Assembly (NCBI GenBank): GCA_934636045.1
Contig: CAKTZP010000034.1
Location: 1 to 16,304 of the forward strand
Source of the DNA: an uncultured Oscillospiraceae bacterium
GTDB lineage: Bacteria > Bacillota > Clostridia > Oscillospirales > Oscillospiraceae
Reading direction: 5' to 3'
Length of the DNA stretch: 16,304 nt
The notes beneath the pieces were generated by a model that saw only the letters and a list, made by a program, of their open reading frames with translations, was not told the DNA's origin and made no database searches. Position numbers and translations under genes: made by a program. This document shows positions 6,067 through 13,856 of the stretch, piece after piece (the first letter of the stretch is position 1; every line of letters begins with the position of its first letter).

Positions 6067-7461
6067 TTATTCGGCTTCGTAGAAGACCTTCATGCCCTTA
6101 TAGGTCATGTAGGTGTCAAGCTTGGAAACGAGCTCCATCGGGGCGTGCATGGACAGAACCGGGACGCCGGCGTCGACGGTGGGAATGTTGCGATTTGCCA
6201 TATAGCAGGCAACCGTGCCGCCGCCGCCCTGATCGACCTTGCCCAGCTCGCCGGTCTGCCAAATGACGTCCTGCTCGCTGAACAGCTTGCGGACATAGGC
6301 CATGACCTCGGCGGAGGCATCGGACGAGCCGGACTTGCCGCGCGCGCCGGTGTACTTGAAAATGCCGGTGCCGTAGTTGATCTTGGTGTTGTTGCGGCGG
6401 TCGCAGGTCTCGGCATAGATCGGGTCGTAGGCGTTGCTCACGTCGGCCGACAGGCAGAAGGAGCTTTCAAAGCAGCGGCGGCGATCCGCACCGGTGGCCT
6501 TGCACAGGTCGCGCATAAAGGTCTCAAAATACTGTCCCTGCATGCCGGAGATGCCGACCGAGCCGATCTCCTCCTTGTCCGCAAGGACGCAGACGGCGGT
6601 CTTCTTCGGCGTGCCGAGGGTCAGCAAGGGCTTGAACGCGGCGTAGGCGCACACACGATCGTCGTGGCCGTAGGCGGCGATCAGGCTGCGGTCGAGGCCG
6701 ACGTCACGCGCCGGGCCCGCGGGCACCATCGTCAGCTCGGCGGAGAGGAAGTCGTCCTCCGTCAGGCCGTATTTTTCGTTCAGCAGGCACAAAATGGCGA
6801 ACTTGATGCGGTCGGCACCGTCGTCGTCCTTGAGCGGGCGGCTGCCGAGGAGAATGTTGAGGTTTTCGCCCGTCACGCCCTCGGCCAGCGTCTTTTTCAT
6901 CTGGTCTGCGGCGAGGTGGATCAGCAGATCGGTCACGCAGAAGATGGGGTCGGCGGGGCCCTCGCCCACGGTGACCTTCACGACGGTGCCGTCCTTCTTG
7001 GCAACGACGCCATGGATGGCCAGCGGGGTGGTCGTCCACTGGTACTTCTTGATGCCGCCGTAGTAATGGGTCTTGAAGTAGGCCATTTCCGCGTCCTCAT
7101 ACAGAGGATTCGGCTTGAGGTCGAGACGCGGCGAGTCGATGTGGGCGGCGCAGATGTGCGTGCCGTTGTTCAGGCTCTCCGAGCCGATGACGGCAAAGAT
7201 GACGCTTTTGCCGCAGTTGTTGCCATAGACGCGGTCGCCGGGCTTGAGCTCCATGCCGGGGCGATAGGCGCGGAAGCCGGCCTTTTCGGCCTCGGCGATC
7301 GTCCAATCGACGGCCTCGCGCTCGATCTTGCAGGTGCTGATGAAGTCCATATACTCCTTGCAGTACGGCTCCATCGCCGCGAGATCCGCCTCGGAAATGC
7401 GGTCATAACCATTCTTGGGCGCAGAGAGCAGCTCCTTGCGCAGTTCTTCGTAGTTTGCCAT
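6067..7461 (-). CDS. M18-family zinc aminopeptidase, from its internal start
   Basis: A 464-residue cytosolic dinuclear-zinc aminopeptidase of the aspartyl aminopeptidase family, the usual length, probably removing N-terminal acidic residues from peptides. Family residues are visible: AAHIDSPRLDLKP (H107), YGHDDRV (D267), DKEEIGS (E297, E298), SADVSNAYDP (D340) and SMHAPMELVS (H439). The ATG at 7461 is supported by AAAGGAG (complement of 7470-7476) 8 nt upstream. This is why I list it separately although the frame is open from coaE. It is the last gene of the rlmA-prfA-sua5-coaE operon and stops 28 nt before the bidirectional terminator. Which peptides it acts on cannot be seen. Confidence 0.9.
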   Translation of the reverse strand: MANYEELRKELLSAPKNGYDRISEADLAAMEPYCKEYMDFISTCKIEREAVDWTIAEAEKAGFRAYRPGMELKPGDRVYGNNCGKSVIFAVIGSESLNNGTHICAAHIDSPRLDLKPNPLYEDAEMAYFKTHYYGGIKKYQWTTTPLAIHGVVAKKDGTVVKVTVGEGPADPIFCVTDLLIHLAADQMKKTLAEGVTGENLNILLGSRPLKDDDGADRIKFAILCLLNEKYGLTEDDFLSAELTMVPAGPARDVGLDRSLIAAYGHDDRVCAYAAFKPLLTLGTPKKTAVCVLADKEEIGSVGISGMQGQYFETFMRDLCKATGADRRRCFESSFCLSADVSNAYDPIYAETCDRRNNTKINYGTGIFKYTGARGKSGSSDASAEVMAYVRKLFSEQDVIWQTGELGKVDQGGGGTVACYMANRNIPTVDAGVPVLSMHAPMELVSKLDTYMTYKGMKVFYEAE

Positions 7462-8040
7462 ATGAATAACTCCTTTCAGAAATTGCTGACAGGTTGCAAA
7501 AAAATCCTGCGGCGTATCGCTGCGATTTTCGAGGGTGTAGGTCGCAGCGGCGGAAAAATCGGCGTCGCTTTTTTGCGCGCGCAGGCGCGAAAGTGCATAG
7601 TCGCGGGAAATGCCGTCGCGGCGCATCAGCCGCGCTACGCGCGCTTCCTCCGGCGCGGTCACGGCGACGGTGGCGGTGCAGAGGCCGCTCAGACCGCTTT
7701 CAAACAGGCCGACGGCATCGATGACGGCGAAGGGCTCGTTCCGCCCGGCAAGCCGCTGCCGTACGGCGGAAACCACGCGCGGATGGGTGATGGCGTTGAG
7801 CCGTGCCAGCCCGGCAGGGTCGGCAAAGACCAGCGCTCCCAGCGCGCGGCGCTGCAAAACGCCGTCTTGAAACGCCGCGGGAAAGTCCGCCTCGATGGCG
7901 CGCAGCAGGGAAGCATCGTGAGCAAGCAGCTCGTGATACAGCGCGTCGCAGTCGATGGTATACGCGCCGAGCGCCTGCGCGGCACGCAGCAGCGTCGTCT
8001 TGCCGCAGCCGGAGCCGCCGGTAATACCGAGGATCTTCAT
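6067..8040 (-). CDS. coaE: Dephospho-CoA kinase reading frame continuing in frame into an M18 aminopeptidase
   Basis: The first 193 residues (8040 down to 7462) are a full-length dephospho-CoA kinase, which phosphorylates dephospho-CoA in the last step of CoA synthesis. The Walker A loop is GGSGCGKTT (residues 8-16), followed by IDCDALYHELL, LNAITHPRV and AVIDAVGLFESGL. CoaE proteins normally end near here (about 195-200 residues), but no stop codon occurs: the frame passes through CQQFLKGVIH into a complete M18 peptidase, giving a theoretical 657-residue fusion. The internal peptidase start keeps its own AAAGGAG ribosome binding site, so a fusion, a separate peptidase, or both could be made. 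GGAGG (8048-8052) precedes the coaE ATG, and the gene overlaps the upstream sua5 stop by 4 nt (ATGA). A lost stop through mutation or sequence error is possible. Confidence 0.85.
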   Translation of the reverse strand: MKILGITGGSGCGKTTLLRAAQALGAYTIDCDALYHELLAHDASLLRAIEADFPAAFQDGVLQRRALGALVFADPAGLARLNAITHPRVVSAVRQRLAGRNEPFAVIDAVGLFESGLSGLCTATVAVTAPEEARVARLMRRDGISRDYALSRLRAQKSDADFSAAATYTLENRSDTPQDFFATCQQFLKGVIHMANYEELRKELLSAPKNGYDRISEADLAAMEPYCKEYMDFISTCKIEREAVDWTIAEAEKAGFRAYRPGMELKPGDRVYGNNCGKSVIFAVIGSESLNNGTHICAAHIDSPRLDLKPNPLYEDAEMAYFKTHYYGGIKKYQWTTTPLAIHGVVAKKDGTVVKVTVGEGPADPIFCVTDLLIHLAADQMKKTLAEGVTGENLNILLGSRPLKDDDGADRIKFAILCLLNEKYGLTEDDFLSAELTMVPAGPARDVGLDRSLIAAYGHDDRVCAYAAFKPLLTLGTPKKTAVCVLADKEEIGSVGISGMQGQYFETFMRDLCKATGADRRRCFESSFCLSADVSNAYDPIYAETCDRRNNTKINYGTGIFKYTGARGKSGSSDASAEVMAYVRKLFSEQDVIWQTGELGKVDQGGGGTVACYMANRNIPTVDAGVPVLSMHAPMELVSKLDTYMTYKGMKVFYEAE

Positions 8041-9077
8041 GGCGCGGCCTCCGGGTCGATGACGCGGAAGGCGGCGGCCTTTTTCAGGCGGTTGCCGACC
8101 GCGTAGGCCACGCCGCCGCCCTCGGGGCAGCGGGCGAAGATGCGGTGTACCTCCGGCCGATCCAGCTCCCGCAGGGCGGAAAACAGACCGGCCGAAAGGG
8201 TGCGCACGTCGGCACTTTTGCCGTAGGCGAGGGCGGGACAGCCGCTGTAGAGCGGCAGCTCCTCCTCGTAGCAGAGCACGGCGTCGCCCGGCGCAAGGTG
8301 CGCGCGGATGTACCTTGCGGCGGCCTCGGACGTGCCGGAGACGATGTAAACCTCGGCGCTCGGGGCGTAGTGCTTGTATTTCATACCGGGCGCGCGGACG
8401 ACGGCGTCGTTCGCGATCTGCCCCAGCACGGCGCGGTCAATATCGATTTCGCCGAGTACCGCGCGCAGCTGCTCGGGAGTGATGCCGCCCGGGCGCAGCA
8501 GGCGCGGCCGCGCGCCGGAAAGGTCAATGATGGTCGACTCCACGCCGACGCTGCACGCGCCGCCGTCGATGACTGCGTCGAGCTTGCCGTCTGTGCCGTA
8601 GTCGTGCAGGACGTGCTGCGCGGTAGTTGTCGAGGGCTTGCCGGAGAGGTTGGCCGACGGCGCGGCAATGGGCACGCCCGCCTGACGGATCAGCTCGCGT
8701 GTGACCGCTGTCTGCGGGCAGCGGACGGCCACGGTGTCGAGATTTGCCGTGGTGCGGCGGGGGATGCAGCCGTTGACCGGCAGCACCATCGTCAGCGGCC
8801 CCGGCCAGAAGGCCTCCGCCAGCTGCCATGCGCTGCCGGGAATGTCATGACAATAGCGTGTCAGCTCGGCGGGCTCGGCAATGTGGATGATGAGGGGGTT
8901 GTCCTGCGGCCGACCCTTTGCGGCAAAAATTTTTGCGACGGCAGCTTCGTCCATCGCGTTGGCGCCCAGCCCGTAGACTGTCTCGGTCGGGATGGCGACG
9001 ATGCCGCCCCGGCGGATGATGTCCGCAGCCAGAACAGGCGCCTGCGGGTCGCTTGCGGATAAGATCAGGGTATTCAT
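8037..9077 (-). CDS. sua5: L-threonylcarbamoyladenylate synthase (Sua5/YwlC type)
   Basis: This enzyme makes threonylcarbamoyl-AMP from threonine, bicarbonate and ATP, the first step of t6A37 formation in ANN-decoding tRNAs. At 346 residues it is the long Sua5 form: a YrdC domain (about 1-200) with IPTETVYGLGANA and KGRPQDNPL (K54, R56), PSANLSGKPS, then a linker and the C-terminal Sua5 domain (about 220-330, containing VRAPGMKYKHYAP at its start). The short TsaC form lacks this second domain. GGAGG (9082-9086 complement) lies 4 nt before the ATG. Both ends are ATGA overlaps: its start overlaps the prfA stop and its stop overlaps the coaE start, implying coupled translation. The prfA-sua5 pairing is common in Firmicutes. 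Confidence 0.93.
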   Translation of the reverse strand: MNTLILSASDPQAPVLAADIIRRGGIVAIPTETVYGLGANAMDEAAVAKIFAAKGRPQDNPLIIHIAEPAELTRYCHDIPGSAWQLAEAFWPGPLTMVLPVNGCIPRRTTANLDTVAVRCPQTAVTRELIRQAGVPIAAPSANLSGKPSTTTAQHVLHDYGTDGKLDAVIDGGACSVGVESTIIDLSGARPRLLRPGGITPEQLRAVLGEIDIDRAVLGQIANDAVVRAPGMKYKHYAPSAEVYIVSGTSEAAARYIRAHLAPGDAVLCYEEELPLYSGCPALAYGKSADVRTLSAGLFSALRELDRPEVHRIFARCPEGGGVAYAVGNRLKKAAAFRVIDPEAAP

Positions 9078-10150
9078 ATTGCCTCCCCGCTTTCGCGCAG
9101 CTTTTCGGCCTGATCGGCGGCGACGAGCGCGTCGATCAGCTCGTCGAGGTTGCCGTTCATGATCGAATCGATTTTGTAAAGCGTCAGACCGATGCGGTGA
9201 TCGGTGACGCGGCTCTGCGGAAAATTATAGGTGCGGATCTTTTCGTTGCGCATGCCGCTGCCGACCTGACTGCGGCGCTGGCCGGAATAGGCCGACTCGA
9301 TGCGCTCTTGCTCCATCTGATAGAGCTTGGACGAGAGCATCATCATGCACTTTTCGCGGTTCTGGAACTGACTGCGCTCCTCCTGACAGGACACAACGAT
9401 GCCCGTCGGCTTGTGGATCAGGCGCACGGCGGAGGAGGTCTTGTTGATGTGCTGGCCGCCCGCGCCGGAGGAGCGGTAGACCTGCATCTCGATGTCCTCG
9501 GGACGGATATCGACCTCGGCCTCCTCCATTTCCGGCAGGACGGCCACCGTGGCCGTGGAGGTGTGGACGCGGCCGCCGGACTCCGTCTCCGGTACGCGCT
9601 GGACGCGGTGCACGCCGGACTCGAATTTTAACCGCGAGAACGCGCCGGCACCGCGAATTTCAAAATCTGCCTCCTTGATGCCGCCGAGCTCCGTTTCGGA
9701 ATAGTTCAGCAGCTCCACGCTCCAGCCGCGCGCGGCGGCATAGAGGTTGTACATGCGGAACAGGCTGTGGGCAAACAGGGCGCTTTCCTCGCCGCCGACG
9801 CCGCCGCGGATCTCCATAATGACGCTTTTGCCGTCGTTCGGATCCTGCGGCAGCAGAAGAAGCTTCAGCTCCTGCTCCAGTGCCTCGCTGCGCTTTTTCG
9901 CGTCGGCGAATTCCTCCTGACACAGCGCTTTGAGCTCCGCGTCGGTCTGGCCGCTCATCAGCTCCAAGGCGTCGGCCATGTCCTGCTTGGCACGGCAGTA
10001 GGCGCGGTAAGCGGTCACGACCGGCTCCAGCTCCTTTTGCTCGCGCAGATAGGCCGCTGCTTTTTTGGGGTCGGCGTAGAAATCCGGCTGCTCCGTACGG
10101 GCGCAGAGCTCAATATATTTATCTTCCAATGCATTCAGCTTGTCTAACAT
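9074..10150 (-). CDS. prfA: Peptide chain release factor 1
   Basis: RF1 recognises UAA and UAG in the ribosomal A site and triggers release of the peptide. The protein has 358 residues, the standard length. The codon-reading tripeptide is P187-E-T189 in HRVQRVPETESGG, the RF1 pattern (PxT) rather than the RF2 SPF. The catalytic GGQ is at 231-233 within RSSGAGGQHINKT. AAGGAG (10156-10161 complement) is 5 nt before the ATG. In many Firmicutes prfA is preceded by the methyltransferase prmC; here it is preceded by an rlmA-type gene instead, separated by 44 nt, and followed by sua5 with a 4-nt overlap. Confidence 0.96.
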   Translation of the reverse strand: MLDKLNALEDKYIELCARTEQPDFYADPKKAAAYLREQKELEPVVTAYRAYCRAKQDMADALELMSGQTDAELKALCQEEFADAKKRSEALEQELKLLLLPQDPNDGKSVIMEIRGGVGGEESALFAHSLFRMYNLYAAARGWSVELLNYSETELGGIKEADFEIRGAGAFSRLKFESGVHRVQRVPETESGGRVHTSTATVAVLPEMEEAEVDIRPEDIEMQVYRSSGAGGQHINKTSSAVRLIHKPTGIVVSCQEERSQFQNREKCMMMLSSKLYQMEQERIESAYSGQRRSQVGSGMRNEKIRTYNFPQSRVTDHRIGLTLYKIDSIMNGNLDELIDALVAADQAEKLRESGEAI

Positions 10151-10194
10151 GGATACTCCTTACGGGAAATCCCGGAAATTTACCTTATATTCTA

Positions 10195-11013
10195 TCAGAG
10201 TTTCTCCGGTTTGTCCAGCGTGTAGACGTTGAAAATCACCTCGGCGTGCTCGTCCAGATGCGACGTGCGCGCCAGCGCCTCCGCGTTTTCGCGGCGGATG
10301 CGCCAGACATGCGGGGTCATGTACAGCAGGTCGTGCACCAGCTCGGCGCAGTCGAGCGAAAAATCAAATTGCAGCGTCCGCGTGTGCAGCAGACGGAAGC
10401 CGCGCAGCGCCGGATGGAGCGCTTTTTCCTTTTCCAGCACCTCGGGGTAGATGATGCGCTTGAGTGCGGGCAGGTGGTTCGCGCCCGCCAGCACCTGCAC
10501 AAAGCAACCGCCGGGCTTCAGCACGCGGGCAAATTCCGCCTCCGCCGTAAAGGCAAACATGGACAGCACGAGGTCGAAGCTTGCGTCCGGGAAGGGCAGG
10601 TGCGTCGCTGTGGCGGTGAGCCAGTGCGCCTGCTTTTCGCGCGCGGCGGCAAAGCGGACGGCATCCTTGGAAATGTCGATGCCCCAGCGCTCGGGGATGG
10701 CGGTCAGGCCGGAGAGATAGTAGCCCTCGCCGCAGCCCGCATCCAGCGCGGCCTCGGCTGCGGGGCAAAACTGCTCGACCAGCGCCTGCAGGGTCAGTAA
10801 AATCGGCCGATAATAGCCCGCGTCCAGAAAAGCACGGCGAGCGGCGACCATTTCACGTGTGTCGCCGGGATGGAGAGAGTGCTTCTGCGTGACCGGCAAA
10901 AGGTTTACATAACCTTGCCGCGCAACGTCGAAGCAATGTCCTTCTTTACAGTGCCACGGCGATGCCTCGGCGCACAGCGGCGCGCCGCAGACGGGACAAA
11001 GAGCGGAGATCAT
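10195..11013 (-). CDS. rlmA: 23S rRNA (guanine-N1)-methyltransferase, RlmA family
   Basis: This SAM-dependent enzyme methylates N1 of a guanine in helix 35 of 23S rRNA (G745 in E. coli; G748 in the Gram-positive branch, where it can affect macrolide response). It is 272 residues long. The N-terminal zinc site is C6-x2-C9 and C22-x3-H26 (CPVCGAPL, WHCKEGHCFD), followed by the family block RQGYVNLLPVTQKHSLHPGD and MVAARRAFLDAGYY. The SAM-binding motif is ALDAGCGEGYY, then WGIDISKDAVRFAA. The start at 11013 has AAAGGAA 7 nt upstream and begins directly at the zinc ribbon; longer in-frame starts extend across the divergent promoter region. It is the first gene of the minus-strand operon. The target base (745 or 748) is not decidable from the sequence. 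Confidence 0.9.
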   Translation of the reverse strand: MISALCPVCGAPLCAEASPWHCKEGHCFDVARQGYVNLLPVTQKHSLHPGDTREMVAARRAFLDAGYYRPILLTLQALVEQFCPAAEAALDAGCGEGYYLSGLTAIPERWGIDISKDAVRFAAAREKQAHWLTATATHLPFPDASFDLVLSMFAFTAEAEFARVLKPGGCFVQVLAGANHLPALKRIIYPEVLEKEKALHPALRGFRLLHTRTLQFDFSLDCAELVHDLLYMTPHVWRIRRENAEALARTSHLDEHAEVIFNVYTLDKPEKL

Positions 11014-11086
11014 AGGCACGTTCCTTTCTTTCCCAGCCGCATTTTGCCCCGAAACGCGCATACTAGAGACGGGAGGCGAAAAGGGC

Positions 11087-11908
11087 ATGAAACGATGGCT
11101 TTCGATATTTTTCATCAGTATCCTGTTGCTGCTGCCCGCGCAGGCGGCAAAGCCGGTGCGCTGCGTCGCCCTGACGTTCGACGACGGGCCGTCCGGGCGC
11201 TTTACCACGCGGCTGCTCGACGGGCTGGCCGAGCGCGGCGTTAAGGCGACGTTCTTCCTCTGCGGCTATCGCATCGATCAGTACCCGGAGCTGGCTGCGC
11301 GTATCGCTGCCGAGGGGCATGAGATCGGCAGCCACGGCGACCGGCATCAGTTTTTTACCCAGCTTTCGCCGGAAGGCGTCTGCGCAGAGCTGGCCGCAGC
11401 CGATGAGAAAATTCAGGCCGCAGCGGGCTGCGCGCCGACGCTGCTGCGGCCGCCGGGCGGGCTGTACGACACGGGCGTTCTGAAGCGAACCGTCTGCGCC
11501 GACCTGCCGATCGTGCTCTGGTCAGTCGACCCGGAGGACTGGCACTGCACGGATTGCGAGACCGTGACGCAGCGCATTGTCTGCGCGGCGGGGCCGGGGG
11601 ACATTATTTTGATGCACGACATGTCGGATTCCAGCGTGGACGCGGCGCTGCGGGTTATTGACACGCTGCAGGACGACGGGTATACGTTCTTGACCGTCAG
11701 CGAGCTGGCGGCGCGCACCGGGACGGCGCTGCGCGGCGGGGAGACGTATTACAGATTCTCGTTTGAGAAAAATGCTTCAATTTCGGAGCGGGAGGCGGAG
11801 ACGGAGCCCTGCACGAAGCCGGGCTTGCCGCCGCCGCGGCCATTTAACGAGGAGTTGATGCGCTTTGCCAGCTCCCGCTGGTCGCCCGCGGGGTCGAACA
11901 GCACGTAG
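11087..11908 (+). CDS. Secreted polysaccharide (peptidoglycan) deacetylase, NodB domain
   Basis: A 273-residue carbohydrate esterase family 4 protein that would remove acetyl groups from peptidoglycan amino sugars outside the membrane. The signal peptide runs to about residue 20 (MKRWLSIFFISILLLLPAQA). NodB motifs occur in order: TFDDGPSG (D32, D33), GSHGDRH (H83, H87), RPPGG (121-125), WSVDPEDW (145-152) and ILMHD (H177). The domain would normally end near YYRFS (221-225). The remaining 48 residues continue antisense through the end of the convergent alanyl-tRNA editing gene and resemble no domain, so they look like a tail gained by loss of a stop codon. GGGAGG (11071-11076) lies 10 nt before the ATG. 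Four-residue active-site conservation suggests an active enzyme. It is divergent from rlmA across 73 nt. Confidence 0.9.
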   Translation: MKRWLSIFFISILLLLPAQAAKPVRCVALTFDDGPSGRFTTRLLDGLAERGVKATFFLCGYRIDQYPELAARIAAEGHEIGSHGDRHQFFTQLSPEGVCAELAAADEKIQAAAGCAPTLLRPPGGLYDTGVLKRTVCADLPIVLWSVDPEDWHCTDCETVTQRIVCAAGPGDIILMHDMSDSSVDAALRVIDTLQDDGYTFLTVSELAARTGTALRGGETYYRFSFEKNASISEREAETEPCTKPGLPPPRPFNEELMRFASSRWSPAGSNST

Positions 11909-12894
11909 CGATAGCTTTCCCCGCTGCCCGCGAAAATTGCGCCGGCGCATTTTTTTGCCAGCAGCTCGGCGTAGCGGCGAAGGAGGTCGGGGGAGAGGCT
12001 CTCGTCCATGAGGAGCACGCGCGAGCCCGCCGGAACGGCGGCAGCCTTAGCCGCGAGAAGCTCATTTTCCAAGCCCGTCAGCCGGTATTTCAGCGCGGCC
12101 TGCTCGTCGAGCAGACGCTGCACGGCGGCGGCGGTTTCCGACGGCTTGGCCGACAGCGCGGCGGAGACGGCGCGGTTCTGCGCGCTGATCTCGTTCAGAT
12201 AGGCCAGCGCGCGGCCGCCGCACAGCAGCTCGATGCGTGAGCCGTTATGGAAGCGGACGCAGGAGAGCAGCTTGATCAGCCCGAGCTCGCCCGTGTGCGC
12301 CACGTGCGTTCCGCAGCAGGCGCACAGGTCGACGCCCTCAATCTGCACCAGCCGCACCGCGCCGCTCAGCGCCTTTTTGCTGCGGTAGGGCAGCTGCGCC
12401 AACGCGTCCGCGTCGGGATAGAAGGCCGTGATCGGAACGTTGCGCCAGATGACTTCATTTGCGGCATGCTCTATTTCGCGGAGCTGCTCTGCGGTCAGCT
12501 CACCGGAAAAATCGATGGTGATGACGTCCGCGCCCATGTGAAAGCCGACATTGGAATAACCAAAGCGGCTGCGCATAAGGCCGGAGACAACGTGCTCGCC
12601 GGAGTGCTGCTGCATCAGATCGAAGCGGTGCGCCCAGTCGATCTGCAGCGTGACCTCGACCTCGGGCCGCAGGGGCGCAGCGCAGAGGTGGACGATCTCG
12701 TCGCCCTCCTCAAACACGTCCAAGACCGGAACGCCGGAGATCGTGCCGCGATCGCACGGCTGGCCGCCGCCGGTGGGATAGAAGATCGTCCGGTCGAGCA
12801 CCACACGCCAGCCTCCCTCGACCTGCCGGTAGTCAAGGACGACTGCGGAGGACTCGGTCTCATATTGGTTTACATAATATAATCTTTCGGTCAT
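11749..12894 (-). CDS. Alanyl-tRNA editing protein, AlaX long form with DHHA1 domain
   Basis: A free-standing trans-editing enzyme that hydrolyses mischarged Ser- or Gly-tRNA(Ala). The 381 residues give the long AlaX architecture: N-terminal beta domain (DRTIFYPTGGGQPCDRG, 34-50), editing core with HSGEH (97-101) and the zinc motif CCGTH (C193, H197), coiled stretch at about 255-285, and a C-terminal DHHA1 domain with NGRGGGKPGFVQGS (351-364). These match the editing part of AlaRS; no aminoacylation domain is present. The start at 12894 is favoured because the longer frame crosses its promoter. The ribosome binding site is weak (GGGGAT). The last 160 nt overlap the convergent deacetylase gene; the conserved DHHA1 end shows that this gene's end is the authentic one. 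Confidence 0.9.
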   Translation of the reverse strand: MTERLYYVNQYETESSAVVLDYRQVEGGWRVVLDRTIFYPTGGGQPCDRGTISGVPVLDVFEEGDEIVHLCAAPLRPEVEVTLQIDWAHRFDLMQQHSGEHVVSGLMRSRFGYSNVGFHMGADVITIDFSGELTAEQLREIEHAANEVIWRNVPITAFYPDADALAQLPYRSKKALSGAVRLVQIEGVDLCACCGTHVAHTGELGLIKLLSCVRFHNGSRIELLCGGRALAYLNEISAQNRAVSAALSAKPSETAAAVQRLLDEQAALKYRLTGLENELLAAKAAAVPAGSRVLLMDESLSPDLLRRYAELLAKKCAGAIFAGSGESYRYVLFDPAGDQRELAKRINSSLNGRGGGKPGFVQGSVSASRSEIEAFFSNENL

Positions 12895-12924
12895 TGGTAC
12901 ATCCCCATTCTGCAATCTGTCCTC

Positions 12925-12953
12925 ATTATATCTCGTATGCCCGCGAAAGGCAA
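12925..12953 (-). promoter_or_regulatory. Sigma-A promoter for the alanyl-tRNA editing gene
   Basis: On the minus strand TTGCCT (complement of 12948-12953), a 17-bp spacer, and a consensus TATAAT (complement of 12925-12930). The start of transcription would be near 12918, leaving a leader of about 24 nt. It is back to back with the deoR promoter. Confidence 0.7.
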
Positions 12954-12980
12954 GAAAAAATGAAAGAATACAGAAAATGC

Positions 12981-13009
12981 TTGACAAGGAAAAGGGCACG
13001 TGATAAACT
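12981..13009 (+). promoter_or_regulatory. Sigma-A promoter for the DeoR-family regulator
   Basis: Consensus TTGACA (12981-12986), 17-bp spacer, TAAACT (13004-13009). The predicted start of transcription, near 13016, coincides with the first GAGCGA operator word, so a bound repressor would block initiation or early elongation. Confidence 0.7.
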
Positions 13010-13011
13010 TG

Positions 13012-13051
13012 TAATGAGCGAATTTGAGCGAGAATGATCGGGAGGTAGCGA
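13012..13051 (+). promoter_or_regulatory. Operator site 1: four 10-bp units with TGAGCGA cores, upstream of deoR
   Basis: Four successive 10-bp units end in GAGCGA, GAGCGA, GATCGG and TAGCGA (core starts 13016, 13026, 13036, 13046). The first two cores are identical and the last two are degenerate. The fourth unit also contains the GGAGG ribosome binding site. One-turn spacing puts each core on the same face of the helix. The same word recurs at two other places in this locus, which suggests autoregulation by the DeoR protein. Confidence 0.65.
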
Positions 13052-13052
13052 C

Positions 13053-13838
13053 ATGAAGAGCTGGGAACGGGAGAAGCTGATCCGACTGCGATTGCAGGAG
13101 CAGAATTCCGTCACGCTGACAGAGATTTGCGCGCTGACAGGGGCCTCGGTGGCGACGGTGCGGCGCGATTTTGATATGCTGGCCAAGTCCGGGGCGGCTG
13201 AGCGCTCCTTCGGCGTGCTGCATCTGCCGGAAAAACAGACCCAGCGCCGCCGGTATGTCAACGGTACGGAAATTCTTGACGAGACGGACCGCGAAAAGCA
13301 GCGCATTGCGCAGGAGGCCGCGTCGCAGGTGCGCGCGGGTGATTCGATCTTTATCGGCGCAGGCAAGACCTGCAATATGCTGGCCGCGCTGCTGGGCGAG
13401 GTGGAGCGGCTGAACGTCGTGACCACCAGCATCACCGCCGTGCTGGAGCTGGCGCAGTGTCCCAATGTAGTGCTGACCCTCCTCGGCGGCGATGTCCACA
13501 CCGGAAAAAACTATATTGAGACGCTCGACCAGGACATCGGCTTTACGCTGCGCGGATATTATTTTGATAAGGTATTTCTGACCGTCGAGGGGATGGATCT
13601 TGAGCGCGGCTACACGGTGCAGGACAAGAACCGGATGCCGCTTTATACGCAGGTGTCACGCATGACCCGGCGGCTGTACATGCTCATCGACAGCGCGAAA
13701 TTCGACCGGCGCCGCTTTGCGACCGTTTTTCCGCCGGATAAGCCCTGCCGGGTCATCACCACGAAAAACCTGCCGCAAAGGTATGCCGAATTCTACGCGC
13801 AGCGGGGGATTCCCTGCACGCAGCTTTCGATAGAATGA
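13053..13838 (+). CDS. DeoR/GlpR-family transcriptional repressor
   Basis: A 261-residue regulator with the DeoR layout. The N-terminal winged helix-turn-helix is at about 20-46 (TLTEICALTGASVATVRRDFDMLAKSG). The C-terminal sugar-phosphate-sensing domain includes DSIFIGAGKTCNMLA, VVTTSITAVLELA, VFLTVEGMDLERGYT and LIDSAKFDRRRF. These match the DeoR sensor pattern (the GxGTT loop, the ADGID/ERG block, the DSSKF block), with V-E-G in place of the usual A-D-G. Members are usually relieved by a phosphorylated sugar intermediate. GGAGG (13041-13045) is 7 nt before the ATG. It lies directly upstream of the dehydrogenase gene, with shared tandem operators, so it most likely controls that operon and itself. 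The effector is unknown; a fuculose or rhamnulose phosphate would fit the neighbours. Confidence 0.9.
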   Translation: MKSWEREKLIRLRLQEQNSVTLTEICALTGASVATVRRDFDMLAKSGAAERSFGVLHLPEKQTQRRRYVNGTEILDETDREKQRIAQEAASQVRAGDSIFIGAGKTCNMLAALLGEVERLNVVTTSITAVLELAQCPNVVLTLLGGDVHTGKNYIETLDQDIGFTLRGYYFDKVFLTVEGMDLERGYTVQDKNRMPLYTQVSRMTRRLYMLIDSAKFDRRRFATVFPPDKPCRVITTKNLPQRYAEFYAQRGIPCTQLSIE

Positions 13839-13852
13839 GCGATTATGAGCGA
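13833..13852 (+). promoter_or_regulatory. Operator site 2: two 10-bp TGAGCGA units at the deoR stop codon
   Basis: GAATGAGCGA and TTATGAGCGA lie end to end (cores 13837-13842 and 13847-13852). The first overlaps the TGA stop of the regulator gene. It is just before the terminator hairpin and about 205 bp from site 3; it could act as an auxiliary site for looping. Confidence 0.55.
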
Positions 13853-13856
13853 GTTT

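Noticed and set aside
6034..8106. Long open frame (690 codons) on the + strand opposite coaE-M18
   Set aside because: It is antisense to two conserved enzymes, has no recognisable domain, and starts within the bidirectional terminator area.
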